From: an uncultured Pseudomonas sp.
Lineage (GTDB): Bacteria > Pseudomonadota > Gammaproteobacteria > Pseudomonadales > Pseudomonadaceae
Length of the DNA stretch: 64,000 bases
NCBI RefSeq assembly: GCF_946886105.1
Contig: NZ_CAMPHV010000010.1
Span: forward strand, 1 to 64,000
Direction of reading: 5' to 3'
Part shown: positions 27,987-38,078 of the stretch, one piece after another
How the letters are laid out: each line of letters begins with the position of its first letter
Numbering within the stretch: position 1 is the first letter of the stretch
Notes under the pieces: generated by a model
The model's database searches: none
The model's input: the letters and a program-made list of their open reading frames with translations, nothing else
What the model was told of the DNA's origin: nothing
Made by a program: the position numbers and the translations under genes

Positions 27987-28838
27987 TCACGGGGCGGGCA
28001 AGCTTACTTGAGGCATGCACGCCGCGCCAGCCGTGCCGTCCGGGTGGTCGAGGCCGCGGTAGGCGAGGTGGCATGAGCCGGCGCCGAGCAGGGCCGGCAA
28101 CAGCAGGTTGAGCACCGGCATCATGGCCAGGAGCAGGATCAGCAGGCCAAAGGCGATAGTCGCGCCACGCTGGCTGCGTACGGCCTGCATCTGTTCGGTG
28201 CCGCTGGCCAAGCCGGAGAGGGCGGCGGGCACCAGAAAGCGCACGTTGAGGTAGGCCAACAGCAGCAGTAGCAGCACGCCGTTGATTACCGGCACCGCCA
28301 AGCAAAGCAGCGGTCCGATGCCGATGCCCAGCCAGGGGCCCAGGTGGAAGCGGCCGCTGTGCAGGAGGTTGGCCTCGCCCGGCGTGCGTGTCGCCAGCTG
28401 GGGGTAGCGTTCGAGCGCCCGGGTTCGCAGGCTGTCCATCAGGACCCAGCGCAGCGCCAGGCGAATGCTCAGCACGATCAGGCCGATATACAGCACGACT
28501 ATGACCGCCGCCGTCAGAATCGCCGCATAGACCAGCAGCATGGCTAGCGCTGGGGCGATGCCGGCCATGCCGCCACCCGAGCCGCCGCTGAGCGAGGGGA
28601 GAAAGCCGAGCGTTGCCGCGCCGTAGACGACGAATATCGAGATCAGGCCGGCAGCCTTGGCGATCAGTTCGAAGTGGGCGTAGAACACCCAGCTCCACAG
28701 GCCGAACATCAGCAGGCAGAGGCCGGAAGAGCGCAGCACTATGCCCGGGCGCAAGCTTGAACGCAGTGCCAGGGTCAGGCAGATAACGGCCTCGCCAAAT
28801 GCCGGGCCGATGGCCAGAAAGCGGTCTTTCAGAGACAT
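27987..28838 (-). CDS. EI24-domain (CysZ-like) membrane protein
   Basis: This 283-residue integral membrane protein has about six hydrophobic segments: IVLRSSGLCLLMFGLWSWVFYAHF (abridged), LISIFVVYGAATLGFLPSL, AMLLVYAAILTAAVIVVLYIGLIVLSI, IGPLLCLAVPVINGVLLLLLLAYLNVRFLVPAAL, and IAFGLLILLLAMMPVLNLLLPALLGAGSCHL near the end. The late NLLLPALLGAGSCHLAY segment and overall pattern resemble the EI24 family, which includes the sulfate channel CysZ. No cysteine-synthesis gene is adjacent, so a sulfate role is not implied. A strong hairpin (28861-28891) separates it from accC, so it may have its own promoter. Confidence 0.6.
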   Translation of the reverse strand: MSLKDRFLAIGPAFGEAVICLTLALRSSLRPGIVLRSSGLCLLMFGLWSWVFYAHFELIAKAAGLISIFVVYGAATLGFLPSLSGGSGGGMAGIAPALAMLLVYAAILTAAVIVVLYIGLIVLSIRLALRWVLMDSLRTRALERYPQLATRTPGEANLLHSGRFHLGPWLGIGIGPLLCLAVPVINGVLLLLLLAYLNVRFLVPAALSGLASGTEQMQAVRSQRGATIAFGLLILLLAMMPVLNLLLPALLGAGSCHLAYRGLDHPDGTAGAACMPQVSLPAP

Positions 28839-28860
28839 GTCGGTGCATCCTTGCAGAAAC

Positions 28861-28891
28861 GCACAGGGGCCGCATATAGCGGCCCCTGTGC
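28861..28891 (-). terminator. Hairpin after accC
   Basis: A perfect 13-bp stem (GCACAGGGGCCGC paired with GCGGCCCCTGTGC) with a 5-base loop lies 15 bases past the accC stop codon on the minus strand. The following bases (GTTTCTG) are only weakly T-rich, so termination may be partial or the hairpin may instead protect the 3' end. Confidence 0.65.
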
Positions 28892-28906
28892 AAGTAGCGA
28901 TAAAAC

Positions 28907-30256
28907 TTAGTGCTTATCCATACCCAGTTTCTTTTCCAGGTAGTGGATATTCACGCCGCCCTTGCAGAAGCCTTTGTCGCGGACCAGATCGCGGTGCAGT
29001 GGCACGTTGGTCTTGATCCCGTCGACGACGATTTCGTCCAGGGCATTGCGCATGCGCGCCATGGCTTCTTCGCGGGTCGCGCCGTAGGTGATCAGCTTGC
29101 CGATCAGCGAGTCGTAGTGCGGCGGAACGCTGTAGCCGCTGTACAGGTGCGAATCGACCCTTACGCCATTGCCGCCCGGGGCATGGAAATGCTTGACCTT
29201 GCCGGGGCAGGGCATGAAGTTGTCCGGGTCTTCGGCGTTGATCCGGCATTCCAGGGAATGGCCGCGGATCACCACGTCTTCCTGGGTGAACGACAGCTTG
29301 TTGCCAGCGGCGATGCTGAGCATCTCCTTGACGATGTCGATGCCGGTGACCATTTCCGATACCGGGTGCTCGACCTGAACGCGGGTGTTCATCTCGATGA
29401 AGTAGAAGTTGCCGTCTTCATAGAGGAACTCGAAGGTGCCGGCGCCACGGTAGCCGATTTCGATACAGGCATCGACGCAGCGCTTGAGCACTTCGGCGCG
29501 CGACTGTTCGTTGATGAACGGTGCCGGCGCTTCTTCCAATACCTTCTGGTGACGGCGCTGCAGCGAGCAGTCGCGGTCGCCGAGGTGCACGGCGTTGCCT
29601 TGACCGTCGGACAGTACCTGGACTTCCACGTGACGCGGGTTGCCGAGGAACTTCTCCAGATAGACCATCGGGTTGCCGAATACCGAGCCGGCTTCGCTGC
29701 GGGTCAGCTTGGCCGATTTGATCAGGTCTTCTTCCTTATACACCACGCGCATGCCGCGACCACCGCCGCCACCGGCGGCTTTGATGATCACCGGGTAGCC
29801 GACATCACGGGCAATCGCCAGGGCGACTTCCTCGTCTTCCGGCAGCGGGCCGTCGGAGCCAGGCACTACGGGCACGCCGGCGCGCTTCATGGCGTCTTTG
29901 GCCGAAACCTTGTCGCCCATCAGGCGGATGGTTTCGGCTTTCGGGCCGATAAAGGCGAAGCCGGAGTTTTCGACTTGTTCGGCGAAATCGGCGTTTTCCG
30001 CGAGGAAGCCGTAGCCGGGGTGGATGGCGGTGGCGCCGGTGACTTCGGCGGCACTGATAATCGCCGGGATGTTCAGGTAGGACAGGGCGCCGGAGGCCGG
30101 GCCTATGCATACCGATTCGTCGGCCAGGGCCAAGTGCATCAACTCGCGGTCGGCGGTGGAGTGCACCGCAACGGTTTTAATGCCCAGCTCTTTGCAGGCA
30201 CGCAAGACGCGCAGGGCGATCTCGCCGCGGTTGGCGATCAGAACTTTTTCCAACAT
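28907..30256 (-). CDS. accC: Biotin carboxylase subunit of acetyl-CoA carboxylase
   Basis: This 449-residue ATP-grasp enzyme carboxylates the biotin on AccB, the first half-reaction of fatty-acid synthesis. The start [36 protein letters not shown] is at ATG 30256. It shows [16 protein letters not shown], the glycine-rich ATP loop [55 protein letters not shown], the [18 protein letters not shown] catalytic loop and RINAEDP. Length matches E. coli AccC. It follows accB by 17 bases in an aroQ-accB-accC unit and ends at a strong hairpin. Confidence 0.98.
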   Translation of the reverse strand: MLEKVLIANRGEIALRVLRACKELGIKTVAVHSTADRELMHLALADESVCIGPASGALSYLNIPAIISAAEVTGATAIHPGYGFLAENADFAEQVENSGFAFIGPKAETIRLMGDKVSAKDAMKRAGVPVVPGSDGPLPEDEEVALAIARDVGYPVIIKAAGGGGGRGMRVVYKEEDLIKSAKLTRSEAGSVFGNPMVYLEKFLGNPRHVEVQVLSDGQGNAVHLGDRDCSLQRRHQKVLEEAPAPFINEQSRAEVLKRCVDACIEIGYRGAGTFEFLYEDGNFYFIEMNTRVQVEHPVSEMVTGIDIVKEMLSIAAGNKLSFTQEDVVIRGHSLECRINAEDPDNFMPCPGKVKHFHAPGGNGVRVDSHLYSGYSVPPHYDSLIGKLITYGATREEAMARMRNALDEIVVDGIKTNVPLHRDLVRDKGFCKGGVNIHYLEKKLGMDKH

Positions 30257-30273
30257 CGCAGGCTCTCCGCAGT

Positions 30274-30741
30274 TCAAACGATAGTGAACAGGGGTTGGTC
30301 GTATTCCACTGGCTGACCATTTTCGCCCAGGATGGATTCGACGACGCCGCTGGCTTCCGCCTCGATGTGGTTCATCATCTTCATCGCTTCGACGATGCAG
30401 AGAATGTCGCCTTTCTTCACGGTCGAGCCGACTTCGACGAAGTTGCTCGAGGTCGGGCCGGCGGCGCGGTAGAAGGTACCGACCATCGGCGAACGCACCA
30501 CGGTGCCGTTCAGCTTGGCGGCAGCCGGGGCTGCGCTTTCGGCCGCGGCCGCGGCTGCGGCGATCGGTGCGGCGGCCGGCGCCGGTGCAGGCGCCTGGGC
30601 ATAGACCGGCTGCTGGGCGTAGGCTGGTTGCTTGCCGTGGCGGCTGATGCGCACCGACTCTTCGCCTTCGCGGATTTCCAACTCGTCGATACCGGATTCT
30701 TCCAGCAGTTCGATCAATTTCTTAACTTTACGAATATCCAT
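30274..30741 (-). CDS. accB: Biotin carboxyl carrier protein of acetyl-CoA carboxylase
   Basis: This 155-residue carrier protein holds biotin on the lysine of [17 protein letters not shown] near the C-terminus. The N-terminal [34 protein letters not shown] is typical of AccB, followed by the usual Ala/Pro-rich linker ([20 protein letters not shown]) and the biotinyl domain from [12 protein letters not shown]. It is in the middle of the aroQ-accB-accC unit, 22 bases after aroQ. Confidence 0.98.
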   Translation of the reverse strand: MDIRKVKKLIELLEESGIDELEIREGEESVRISRHGKQPAYAQQPVYAQAPAPAPAAAPIAAAAAAAESAAPAAAKLNGTVVRSPMVGTFYRAAGPTSSNFVEVGSTVKKGDILCIVEAMKMMNHIEAEASGVVESILGENGQPVEYDQPLFTIV

Positions 30742-30763
30742 AGGTGTTCAACTCCCAGTGAGG

Positions 30764-31213
30764 TCAGGGCCGTTCAAGTTGTTCGAGCGCGGCCTCCAGG
30801 GCCAGCCGGTAACCGCTGGCGCCAAGGCCGCAGATCACGCCTACGGCTACATCGGAAAAGTAGGAGTGATGGCGGAATGCTTCGCGCTTATGCACATTGG
30901 ACAGATGCACTTCGATGAATGGGATGCTCACTGCCAGCAATGCGTCACGTAATGCGACGCTGGTGTGAGTAAAAGCGGCCGGATTGATCAGGATAAAGTC
31001 GACACCTTCGCTTTTTGCCGCATGAATACGCTCGATCAGTTCATATTCCGCGTTGCTCTGCAGGTACAGCAGGTGGTGGCCCGCCTCGCGCGCGCGACGT
31101 TCCAGGTCGAGGTTGATCTGCTCCAGCGTGGTCGCGCCGTAGACGCCCGGTTCGCGGCTGCCCAACAGGTTGAGGTTGGGGCCATGGAGTACCAATAGGG
31201 TGGCCATGCTCAT
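30764..31213 (-). CDS. aroQ: 3-Dehydroquinate dehydratase, type II
   Basis: This 149-residue enzyme converts 3-dehydroquinate to 3-dehydroshikimate in the shikimate pathway. Motifs: [23 protein letters not shown] with the catalytic tyrosine, [34 protein letters not shown] and [32 protein letters not shown] with the active-site histidine. Two in-frame ATGs (31213 and 31207) are both within reach of AAGGGAAAC. A weak promoter-like pair (TGGACA and CATAGT, 18-base spacing, minus strand) lies upstream in the gap to dsbD. It probably heads the aroQ-accB-accC transcript. Confidence 0.97.
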   Translation of the reverse strand: MSMATLLVLHGPNLNLLGSREPGVYGATTLEQINLDLERRAREAGHHLLYLQSNAEYELIERIHAAKSEGVDFILINPAAFTHTSVALRDALLAVSIPFIEVHLSNVHKREAFRHHSYFSDVAVGVICGLGASGYRLALEAALEQLERP

Positions 31214-31318
31214 GTTTCCCTTGTTTTTTGCTGCGGAGGACTATGCCGGAGACACCTTGTGACTGTCCAGTTCTCGACAGTAAGCGACATGATGTCGGCA
31301 TGTTTCCCGTTGAAATGC

Positions 31319-33100
31319 CTAGAAACGCTCGCGCGCGCTGCTCAGGCGCGCGGCGAAGGCGGCGGCGTCGACTTCCCCTACGACTCGCAAATCTCGCCAC
31401 TCGTCACCATCGGCACCGAACAGTAGGATCGCCGGCGGGCCGAAAAGTTGATAACGGTCGAGCAAGGTGCGTTGCGCCGCGTTGCTTTCGGTCATGTCGA
31501 AGCGCAGCAAGCGGTAGTCGCCCAACTGTTTGCCGACTTCCGGTGCGGTCAGCACTTCGCGTTCGATCACCTTGCAGCTGATGCACCAGTCGGCGTACCA
31601 GTCGAGCAGCAAGGGTTTGCCGTTGCGCTTGGCGTCGGCCAGGGCGGCGTCGAGCTCGGCGGGGCTGCTGACGGTCAGCCAGGCGCCCGTTTCGACCTGG
31701 CTAGCTGCGGCATTGGCCAGGGTCGCGCGGCCGAGTGGGCGCAGCGGGTCGTTCTGTCCTTGCAGGGCACCGACGCCGGCGGCCAGGGCATAGATCAACA
31801 GGGCCAGGCCGGCCAGTTGGCCGAGCTTCTGCTTGTGGGTTTTCGGGCCGAATTCCAGGGCGCCGAGAAACAGCGCCACGCCGCCCGCCAGCAGCCCCCA
31901 CAGCGCCAGGGACGCCTGCCCCGGTAGTACGCGTTCGAGCAGCCAGATCGAAACCGCCAGCAGCATCACGCCGAAGGCATTGCGCACGGTGATCATCCAG
32001 GTACCCGATTTCGGCAGCAGGGCGCCGCCGCCGGCGCCGAACAGCACCAGCGGTGTGCCCATGCCGAGGCCGAGGGCGAACAATTGCACGGCGCCGCCCA
32101 CCGCGTCGCCAGTGCTGCTGATGTACAGCATCAAGGCGGTCAGGGGCGCGGTGATGCAGGGCGAAACGATCAGGCTGGAGAGCACCCCGAGGGTCGCCGC
32201 GCCAGCGATCGAACCGCCGCGCACCTGGGTCGCCTTATGGTCGAGACGGTCGCGGATAAAGCCCGGCAGGCGCAGTTCGAAGACGCCGAACATGGCCAGG
32301 GCGAACAGGCTGAAAAACAGCGCGAAGGGCACCAGTACCCACGGCGACTGCAGCATCGCCTGCAAATTCAGGCTGGCGCCGAACAGGCCCATCAGCGCGC
32401 CGAGCAGCGCATAGCAGGCGGCCATCGGCAGTACATAGGCCAGCGACAGGACCAGACCGCGGCTGTTGCTGGGGCGCCCGCGCAGTACAACGCCGGAAAG
32501 AATCGGCAGCATCGGCAGCACGCACGGCGTGAAGGTCAGGCCCAGGCCGGCGAGGAAAAACAGCGCCAGGTCGGTCCAGTTCCAGCCGGATGCGGGGGCC
32601 TGGTTGGCCTGCGTCGGGGTGGGGACGGAGGTGCCACCCGCGGCGCCGATCGGCAGCACCTCGGTTTCCGGCGGATAGCACAGGCCTTTATCGGCGCAGC
32701 CCTGGTAGGTGACCTCAAGGTCGAACGGGCGCTGCTCGGGGTTCTCTATCGCCAGCTCGATATCGAGTACGCCGTAATACACCTCAACGTCGCCGAAGTA
32801 TTCGTCGTGTTTCGCCTCGCCGGCCGGTAGCTGGGCGGTCAGGGCGATACCCGCGAGAGCGCTGGCGAACTTGAAACGGTGCTTATAGAGGTAATAACCC
32901 TCGGCTGCGACGAAGCGCAGCTTGATCGAATCGGCGGAACTGTCGATCAGATTGAGCTTGAAGGCCTCGCGCACCGGCAGAAAGTCCGCGCTGTTGTTCA
33001 GCGCGGCGCCCAGCGGCGCGGGGGCGGGGCGGTTGTCGAAAAAGCCGGCGCTGGCGGGCAGCGCAAAGGACAGAAGCAACAAGATAAACAGGCGGCGCAT
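31319..33100 (-). CDS. dsbD: Thiol:disulfide interchange protein DsbD (DipZ)
   Basis: This 593-residue inner-membrane protein passes electrons from cytoplasmic thioredoxin to periplasmic DsbC/DsbG-type proteins. The ATG at 33100 gives the signal peptide MRRLFILLLLSFALPASA. The periplasmic alpha domain (residues 20-140) has the redox pair in GCADKGLCYPPETEV. The eight-helix beta domain has the cysteine sites FTPCVLPMLPILSG and VSPCITAPLTALMLY. The C-terminal thioredoxin-like gamma domain has LLLDWYADWCISCKVIEREV with the CxxC site. All six key cysteines are present. It lies downstream of the binding protein and chemoreceptor genes, as dipZ does near ctpL in P. aeruginosa. Confidence 0.97.
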   Translation of the reverse strand: MRRLFILLLLSFALPASAGFFDNRPAPAPLGAALNNSADFLPVREAFKLNLIDSSADSIKLRFVAAEGYYLYKHRFKFASALAGIALTAQLPAGEAKHDEYFGDVEVYYGVLDIELAIENPEQRPFDLEVTYQGCADKGLCYPPETEVLPIGAAGGTSVPTPTQANQAPASGWNWTDLALFFLAGLGLTFTPCVLPMLPILSGVVLRGRPSNSRGLVLSLAYVLPMAACYALLGALMGLFGASLNLQAMLQSPWVLVPFALFFSLFALAMFGVFELRLPGFIRDRLDHKATQVRGGSIAGAATLGVLSSLIVSPCITAPLTALMLYISSTGDAVGGAVQLFALGLGMGTPLVLFGAGGGALLPKSGTWMITVRNAFGVMLLAVSIWLLERVLPGQASLALWGLLAGGVALFLGALEFGPKTHKQKLGQLAGLALLIYALAAGVGALQGQNDPLRPLGRATLANAAASQVETGAWLTVSSPAELDAALADAKRNGKPLLLDWYADWCISCKVIEREVLTAPEVGKQLGDYRLLRFDMTESNAAQRTLLDRYQLFGPPAILLFGADGDEWRDLRVVGEVDAAAFAARLSSARERF

Positions 33101-33215
33101 GGACGTCTCGCGGGTCTGAGGTGCGGGCATCATAACGGATGCGCCTGCCAGGGTCAGTCGACTCCTTGTTAGGCGGTGTGTACAGGCGGCTGGAAGGTTA
33201 TCCAGGCGGTGCGGG

Positions 33216-34007
33216 TCAATGGAACTCGTCCGTTGCCGGCAGCAGATCGCTCACCATGAAGCGTTGCGCCAGCTCGCGGTAGCCGGCCTCTTCGCGAAAT
33301 GCGCGATAGGCCGCGGCGAACTGCTCGGCAATTTCCTCGGGCACCGCGCGGGAGAACGCCACATACATCGGTTTGCCGGAGAACTGCGCGCCTGGCAGTG
33401 CCTGCACTTGTTGAGTGAGGCCGGCAATTTCGGTGTTGGCCCTGACCAGCGAACTGTTGGAACCGAACACCGCATCGAAGCGGTCGCTGATCAGCATGAT
33501 GAACAGCTGCGCCTGGGTGACGGTGGGTTGTTCGATAGGCGCGCCGCGTTCGATCAGGCTGAGCACTTCGTCGCTCATGTAGTAGCCGTTGGGCAGCCCG
33601 GTGCGCCAGCGGGCGACCATCTGTTCCAAGGGGGGCTGGTACTGGATCTCGTCCGCCCGGTTGCGCTTGATATAGAGCGTGGTGCCGGAAACATGCAGGA
33701 GATTGTGCGGCAGGAAGCGGGCGAAGCGTTCGCGCTCGGCGGACTTGGCGACGAAGGTCGCGGCCTGCACCTCCCCCGATTCGAGGGCGCGCATGGTGCG
33801 CTTCCAGGGTGTGCGCCTGAATTCCAGTTGCCAGCCGAGCCGCTCGCAGACGCTACGCACCACTTCGATATGGAAGCCGGTCAGCTCGGCCTGTTCGTCG
33901 ATGAACTCGAACGGGTAGTTGTTCGCTTCCTCGATACCGACCGTCAGGGTGGTGGCATGGACGCAGTGGCTTGCCAGCAAGCCGATCAGCAGCATGCTCA
34001 GGCGCAT
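33216..34007 (-). CDS. Periplasmic substrate-binding protein (SBP_bac_3 type) next to a chemoreceptor
   Basis: This 263-residue exported protein has the family-3 binding fold. The start ATG at 34007 has GAGGAGG about 8 bases upstream; the signal peptide is MRLSMLLIGLLASHCVHA, with mature start TTLTVGIEEANNYPFEFIDEQAELTGFHIEVVRSVCERLGWQ (abridged after the first residues). The PWKRTMRALESGEVQAATFVAKSAER block and the C-terminal KPMYVAFSRAVPEEIAEQFAAAYRAFREEAGY segment fit polar-amino-acid-type binding proteins. No transporter genes are adjacent. It lies 72 bp downstream of a CtpL-like chemoreceptor on the same strand, so it might present a ligand to it; that is inference. Confidence 0.83.
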   Translation of the reverse strand: MRLSMLLIGLLASHCVHATTLTVGIEEANNYPFEFIDEQAELTGFHIEVVRSVCERLGWQLEFRRTPWKRTMRALESGEVQAATFVAKSAERERFARFLPHNLLHVSGTTLYIKRNRADEIQYQPPLEQMVARWRTGLPNGYYMSDEVLSLIERGAPIEQPTVTQAQLFIMLISDRFDAVFGSNSSLVRANTEIAGLTQQVQALPGAQFSGKPMYVAFSRAVPEEIAEQFAAAYRAFREEAGYRELAQRFMVSDLLPATDEFH

Positions 34008-34079
34008 GGCACTGTCCTCCTCGATATGGGCTTTTGCAGTGTAGGCCATGGCGCCGAGCACCCTCGGCACAGTCGTCGG

Positions 34080-36044
34080 CTACAGGCGGAAAGCCTGTAC
34101 CGCGGTGTTCAGCTGTTCGCCCAGTTGCAGCAGTTGTTCGCCTTGCTGGCGGCCTTCGCCGATCCGCTGCAGGTTCTTGCCGCCGAGTTGATGGATACGC
34201 TCGCTGTGACCGTGAATCTCACTGACGGCGCCGCTCTGCTGGGCGGTGGCGTTGGCGATGCGTTCGGCCATGCTGGCGATGGTGCCGATCGCCGCGACTA
34301 TTGCGTCCAGTGCGCCGTCGGCTGCTTGCGCCTGGCCGGCGGCGGCCTGGGCGTGTTCGACCTGGATGCGCATGGCGGCGACCGATTGCCGGGCCGCTTG
34401 CTGCAGGCGTTCGACCAACTCCTGTATTTCGGCGGTGGCGCCGCTGGTGCGTTGCGACAGCGAGCGTACTTCGTCGGCGACCACGGCAAAGCCGCGGCCC
34501 AGTTCGCCGGCCCGTGCGGCTTCGATGGCCGCGTTCAGCGCGAGCAGGTTGGTTTGTTCGGCAATGCCGCGGATCACCGTGAGCACGCTGCCAATGGTCG
34601 CGGTTTCCTCGCTGAGGCGCTCGACGGCTTGGGCGTTGCCCTGGACTTCGCCGACCAGGGCGTGCAGCCCGTTGAGGCTCAGGCCGATCACCTGCTGGCC
34701 CTGTTCCACGGCGCGGCCGGCGTCGCGGCTGGCATCGGCGGCCTGGCTGGCGTTGCCGGCGACTTGCTGGATGGTCGCATCGAGTTCGCCCAGGGCGTCG
34801 CGTATTTGCGCGGTATCGCCCGCTTGGCGTTCGGCGCCTTGATGCAGGCCGCCGCTGAGGTCGGCGAGAATGCGGCTGGAACCCGCGACTTGCTCGGCGT
34901 GCTGGCGGATACTGCCCACCAGCTCGACAAGGTAGTGGCGCAGGCGGTTCAGCGAGACCTCGATGTCGACCAGTTCACGGGTGCGCGAACCGAGCGCGAT
35001 GTCCTGGCTGAAATCGCCGCCGGCCCAGGTCGACAGCGCCGGTACCAGGCGATTGAGCACGCGGGTCAGGCGGCGCTGCAGCGTGTCGATGATCAGTGCA
35101 ATCAACAAAATCGCCCCTATCATCAGGCCGAGGATTAGCCGCACCTCACCCTGAATGCGCCCATGCTCGGCGCGCACCGCTGGCTCCAGCGCGGCGAGGT
35201 CGTGCTGTACACCATCGATGTTGAGGCGCGTGGCGCTGGCCAGTTCGATGCGTTGTTCGATCAGTCGGCGGGTGCGTTGCAGTTCTGCCGGATAGCGACC
35301 GATCAGGCTGGCCAGATCGCGCTTGAGCGCCAGGCCTTGATCTTCCGCCTGCGCGCTGGTGTTGTCGGTGGCCAGGCCGAGCAAATCGGCGAAGCTCGCG
35401 CTATTGCTGTCGCCGGCTGCGGTTACGCCGAGCAGGGGCAGGCTGTCGAGTTGCTTGGCCTGCTCGCCGAGGGCCGCCAATTCGCGCTCGACGTTGGCTG
35501 CCAGCTCGCTGCGTTCGCTATCGATCAATTTCTCGCGGGCATGGGCCAGGCGCGTCAGGTGTTGGGCGGCGGCGAACAGCGGCGGGTAATAGCTCGCCGC
35601 GATCGTGCTTTCGCCGCTTTGCGCGTATTGCGCCAGTTGTTCGAGGGTGCCGGCCATTTCCCGTTCGGCTTGCAGCAACAGGCCTTGCGGGTTGCCGGCG
35701 AGTTTGCCAGCGGCGAGCAATTCGTTGCTGCTGAACGCCTTCAGCTCCGCCAGGCTCGGGCCCACGCTCGCGGCCAGTTCGGGCGGCAGTTCGGCGACGG
35801 CGCCGGTCAGGGTATCGAGTGCTTGCAGTGCGGCGCTGTGCTGCAGCGCGTCGCCGCTGCCGAGATAACCGAGCACGTTGCTCGCCGCTTGCTGCTGGAA
35901 CTGCTGCGACAGGCTCAGGTAGCGCTCCATCAGCAGGTAGGGGCGTTCGAGTGCGCGTTGCGACCACCAGAGCGTCGCGCCCAGGGCGATGCAGACGATG
36001 ACCAATAAGAGGGTATTGAGGTTGGTGAGTGACTTCAGGCGCAT
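34080..36044 (-). CDS. ctpL: Methyl-accepting chemotaxis protein, CtpL-like
   Basis: This 654-residue chemoreceptor has a first membrane segment (residues 10-30, [19 protein letters not shown]) and a long, mainly helical periplasmic sensing domain of about 290 residues with many Leu/Ala heptads ([31 protein letters not shown]). A second membrane segment ([20 protein letters not shown]), a HAMP region and the signalling domain follow, with the hairpin tip [38 protein letters not shown]. In P. aeruginosa the gene at this position is ctpL, a receptor for inorganic phosphate that works with PstS. The symbol rests on gene order and architecture; the ligand here is not shown. The ATG at 36044 begins just before the membrane segment. 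Confidence 0.85.
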   Translation of the reverse strand: MRLKSLTNLNTLLLVIVCIALGATLWWSQRALERPYLLMERYLSLSQQFQQQAASNVLGYLGSGDALQHSAALQALDTLTGAVAELPPELAASVGPSLAELKAFSSNELLAAGKLAGNPQGLLLQAEREMAGTLEQLAQYAQSGESTIAASYYPPLFAAAQHLTRLAHAREKLIDSERSELAANVERELAALGEQAKQLDSLPLLGVTAAGDSNSASFADLLGLATDNTSAQAEDQGLALKRDLASLIGRYPAELQRTRRLIEQRIELASATRLNIDGVQHDLAALEPAVRAEHGRIQGEVRLILGLMIGAILLIALIIDTLQRRLTRVLNRLVPALSTWAGGDFSQDIALGSRTRELVDIEVSLNRLRHYLVELVGSIRQHAEQVAGSSRILADLSGGLHQGAERQAGDTAQIRDALGELDATIQQVAGNASQAADASRDAGRAVEQGQQVIGLSLNGLHALVGEVQGNAQAVERLSEETATIGSVLTVIRGIAEQTNLLALNAAIEAARAGELGRGFAVVADEVRSLSQRTSGATAEIQELVERLQQAARQSVAAMRIQVEHAQAAAGQAQAADGALDAIVAAIGTIASMAERIANATAQQSGAVSEIHGHSERIHQLGGKNLQRIGEGRQQGEQLLQLGEQLNTAVQAFRL

Positions 36045-36173
36045 AGGGGCTCGACCGATACGGAACGCTGTTGGCCCGCTCGTGTGATCACGCGCGAGGC
36101 TGGCGAGCCCTGAAGCTATTACGTTTTCATGACAGCAAGATGACGGCACATGCCCTGATGTGGCGTTATGACA

Positions 36174-37793
36174 TTATTTGCCGGCGAATATTTCCACCCG
36201 GTTGCGCCCGCCGTGTTTCGCCGCATACAGCGCCTCGTCGGCCTGCTGCGACAGCACCTTGCTGTCGGCGCCATGGGCGAGTTGGGTGATGCCGGCACTG
36301 AAGGTGCAGGACAGGTCCGCCGGTTGCGCGGGGAAGTGGATCTCGGCGAAACGCGTGCGTATTTCGTCGAGTACCAGATGAGCTTCCTCGGCCCGGGTGC
36401 TGGGCATGACCACGGCGAATTCCTCGCCACCGTAACGGCCGATGAAGTCGGTTTTCCGCAGCCGTTGTTTCAGGAACAGGGCCAGGCTCTTGATCACCCG
36501 GTCGCCCATGGGGTGGCCGTAGTTGTCGTTGACCTTCTTGAAGAAGTCGATATCCAGCATGGCGAAGCACAGGGGCTGGTTGTCGCGTTGCGCGCGGGTG
36601 CGACAGTCTTCCAGCAACTGCAAGGTATGGGTGTGGTTGAACAGCCCGGTCAGGCTGTCGCGCACCATGCGCGCCTTGAGGTTGCGCGCGCGGGCGGCGC
36701 GGTTGCGCACGGTGGCGATCAGATGGCGCGGCTTGATCGGTTTGGTCAGGAAGTCGTCGCCGCCTTCGCTCATCGCGTCGAGTTGTTTGTCCAGATCGTC
36801 TTCGGCCGACAGGTAGATGATCGGCACGCTGACATAACGGTCGTTGTGGCGGATCACCTTGGCCAGCTCGGGGCCGTTGCACTCGGGCATGTACATGTCG
36901 AGGATGATCAGGTCCGGCTGGAATTCGGCCAGCTCGGTCATCGCCTGGATCGGATCGAGCAGGGTGCGGGTGACGATCCCGGCGCTGTTCAGCACCCGTT
37001 CGGTGTAGGTGGCCTGGGCGCGCGAGTCATCGATGATCAACACCCGGTAGGGTTCGCTCTGGCTGACATGGGTCAGCTCTTCGATGCGTTCGAGCAGCGT
37101 CGAGGCGTCCAGGGTGCCGGTGAAGAAGTTCTGCCCGCCCGCGCGCACCGCGGCCAGACGGGTCGGGGTGTCGGTGTCCGTTTGGCTGAAGAACAACAGC
37201 GGGATTTTCTGCTCCAGACCGTCCTGAACCGCCTCGGCCAGACGCAAACCACAGCCCTGGCCGGAAAAATCCACATCCATGACGATGGCGGCCGGGTGAC
37301 GCTCCAACATGGCGTCGCGGAAGGCGTTGGCGGTTTCCAGCGGCAGCGCGGTGATGCCGAAAAATTCCAGCTGGCGGGCCAGGCGCTCGGCCTGGTCGAG
37401 GTGTTGCATGGCCAAGTAAACCGGTTTGCGCAGTTGCTGCAGCACGGTTTGGCCGAGGCGGTCGCCATGCCGCAGGCCGATGCGCGGCAGGCGGTGCATC
37501 ACATGGTTGAGCTCGTTGATCAGGTGGCTGCTGAGCCGCCCGCCGTTCTTCGCCACGGCATCCAGGCAATGATTGATGCTTTGCGCCAAGGCGCCGTGCT
37601 CGACCTGCTCGAAGCGCTCGGCGTAGCGCTGCAACAACAAGGTGGCATCGCGCAGTTCGCGCATGCCCAATTCGCTCCATTCGCTGCGTTGTAAACGCTG
37701 CCAGATCTCCAGCACTTGCCGCGCCTGATGGATGACTCGTTGGGCGAAGTGTTGCTTGAGACGGTCGTGGCTGAAGTCTTCTTGCTCGGTCAT
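36174..37793 (-). CDS. gcbA: GcbA-like response regulator diguanylate cyclase
   Basis: This 539-residue cytoplasmic regulator makes cyclic di-GMP. The first about 130 residues are helical (Hpt-like, MTEQEDFSHDRLKQHFAQRVIHQARQVLEI abridged). A degenerate receiver-like domain (AIVMDVDFSGQG ... LLFFSQTD) follows, then a canonical receiver (VLIIDDSRAQ, LIILDMYMPECNG, FLTKPIKPRHL) and a C-terminal GGDEF domain with GGEEF at residues 455-459. The allosteric I-site RKTD lies five residues before it, so product inhibition is likely. Gene order next to ctpL and DUF2333 matches P. aeruginosa PA4843 (GcbA), which controls attachment and motility. Confidence 0.9.
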   Translation of the reverse strand: MTEQEDFSHDRLKQHFAQRVIHQARQVLEIWQRLQRSEWSELGMRELRDATLLLQRYAERFEQVEHGALAQSINHCLDAVAKNGGRLSSHLINELNHVMHRLPRIGLRHGDRLGQTVLQQLRKPVYLAMQHLDQAERLARQLEFFGITALPLETANAFRDAMLERHPAAIVMDVDFSGQGCGLRLAEAVQDGLEQKIPLLFFSQTDTDTPTRLAAVRAGGQNFFTGTLDASTLLERIEELTHVSQSEPYRVLIIDDSRAQATYTERVLNSAGIVTRTLLDPIQAMTELAEFQPDLIILDMYMPECNGPELAKVIRHNDRYVSVPIIYLSAEDDLDKQLDAMSEGGDDFLTKPIKPRHLIATVRNRAARARNLKARMVRDSLTGLFNHTHTLQLLEDCRTRAQRDNQPLCFAMLDIDFFKKVNDNYGHPMGDRVIKSLALFLKQRLRKTDFIGRYGGEEFAVVMPSTRAEEAHLVLDEIRTRFAEIHFPAQPADLSCTFSAGITQLAHGADSKVLSQQADEALYAAKHGGRNRVEIFAGK

Positions 37794-38078
37794 GGCCTTT
37801 TATCTGGGGAGGGCGAGAGGCCGCCCGACTTTTATAGTGGCGCTATGCTACCAGTGGCGCTGGTCGCTGCCAGTGCCGTCGATCCCTCGGCGCAAGCCTT
37901 CTGTCCAGATTGCCAAGCAGGTCGCGATTTAGGGTGTCGGCGCTAAGTTTGCCACCAAGCACTGCGCCCGAGTCTAGGCTCCTTTATAGTACAAAGCTGT
38001 AAGCTCCAGACCATTAGCAACCCAAATGCGCGGCTGTGGTCGAATATTTTTCATGCGTAACGAATAAAGGACGTTGTC

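Noticed and set aside
28910..30316. 468-residue open frame opposite accC
   Set aside because: Antisense shadow of biotin carboxylase.
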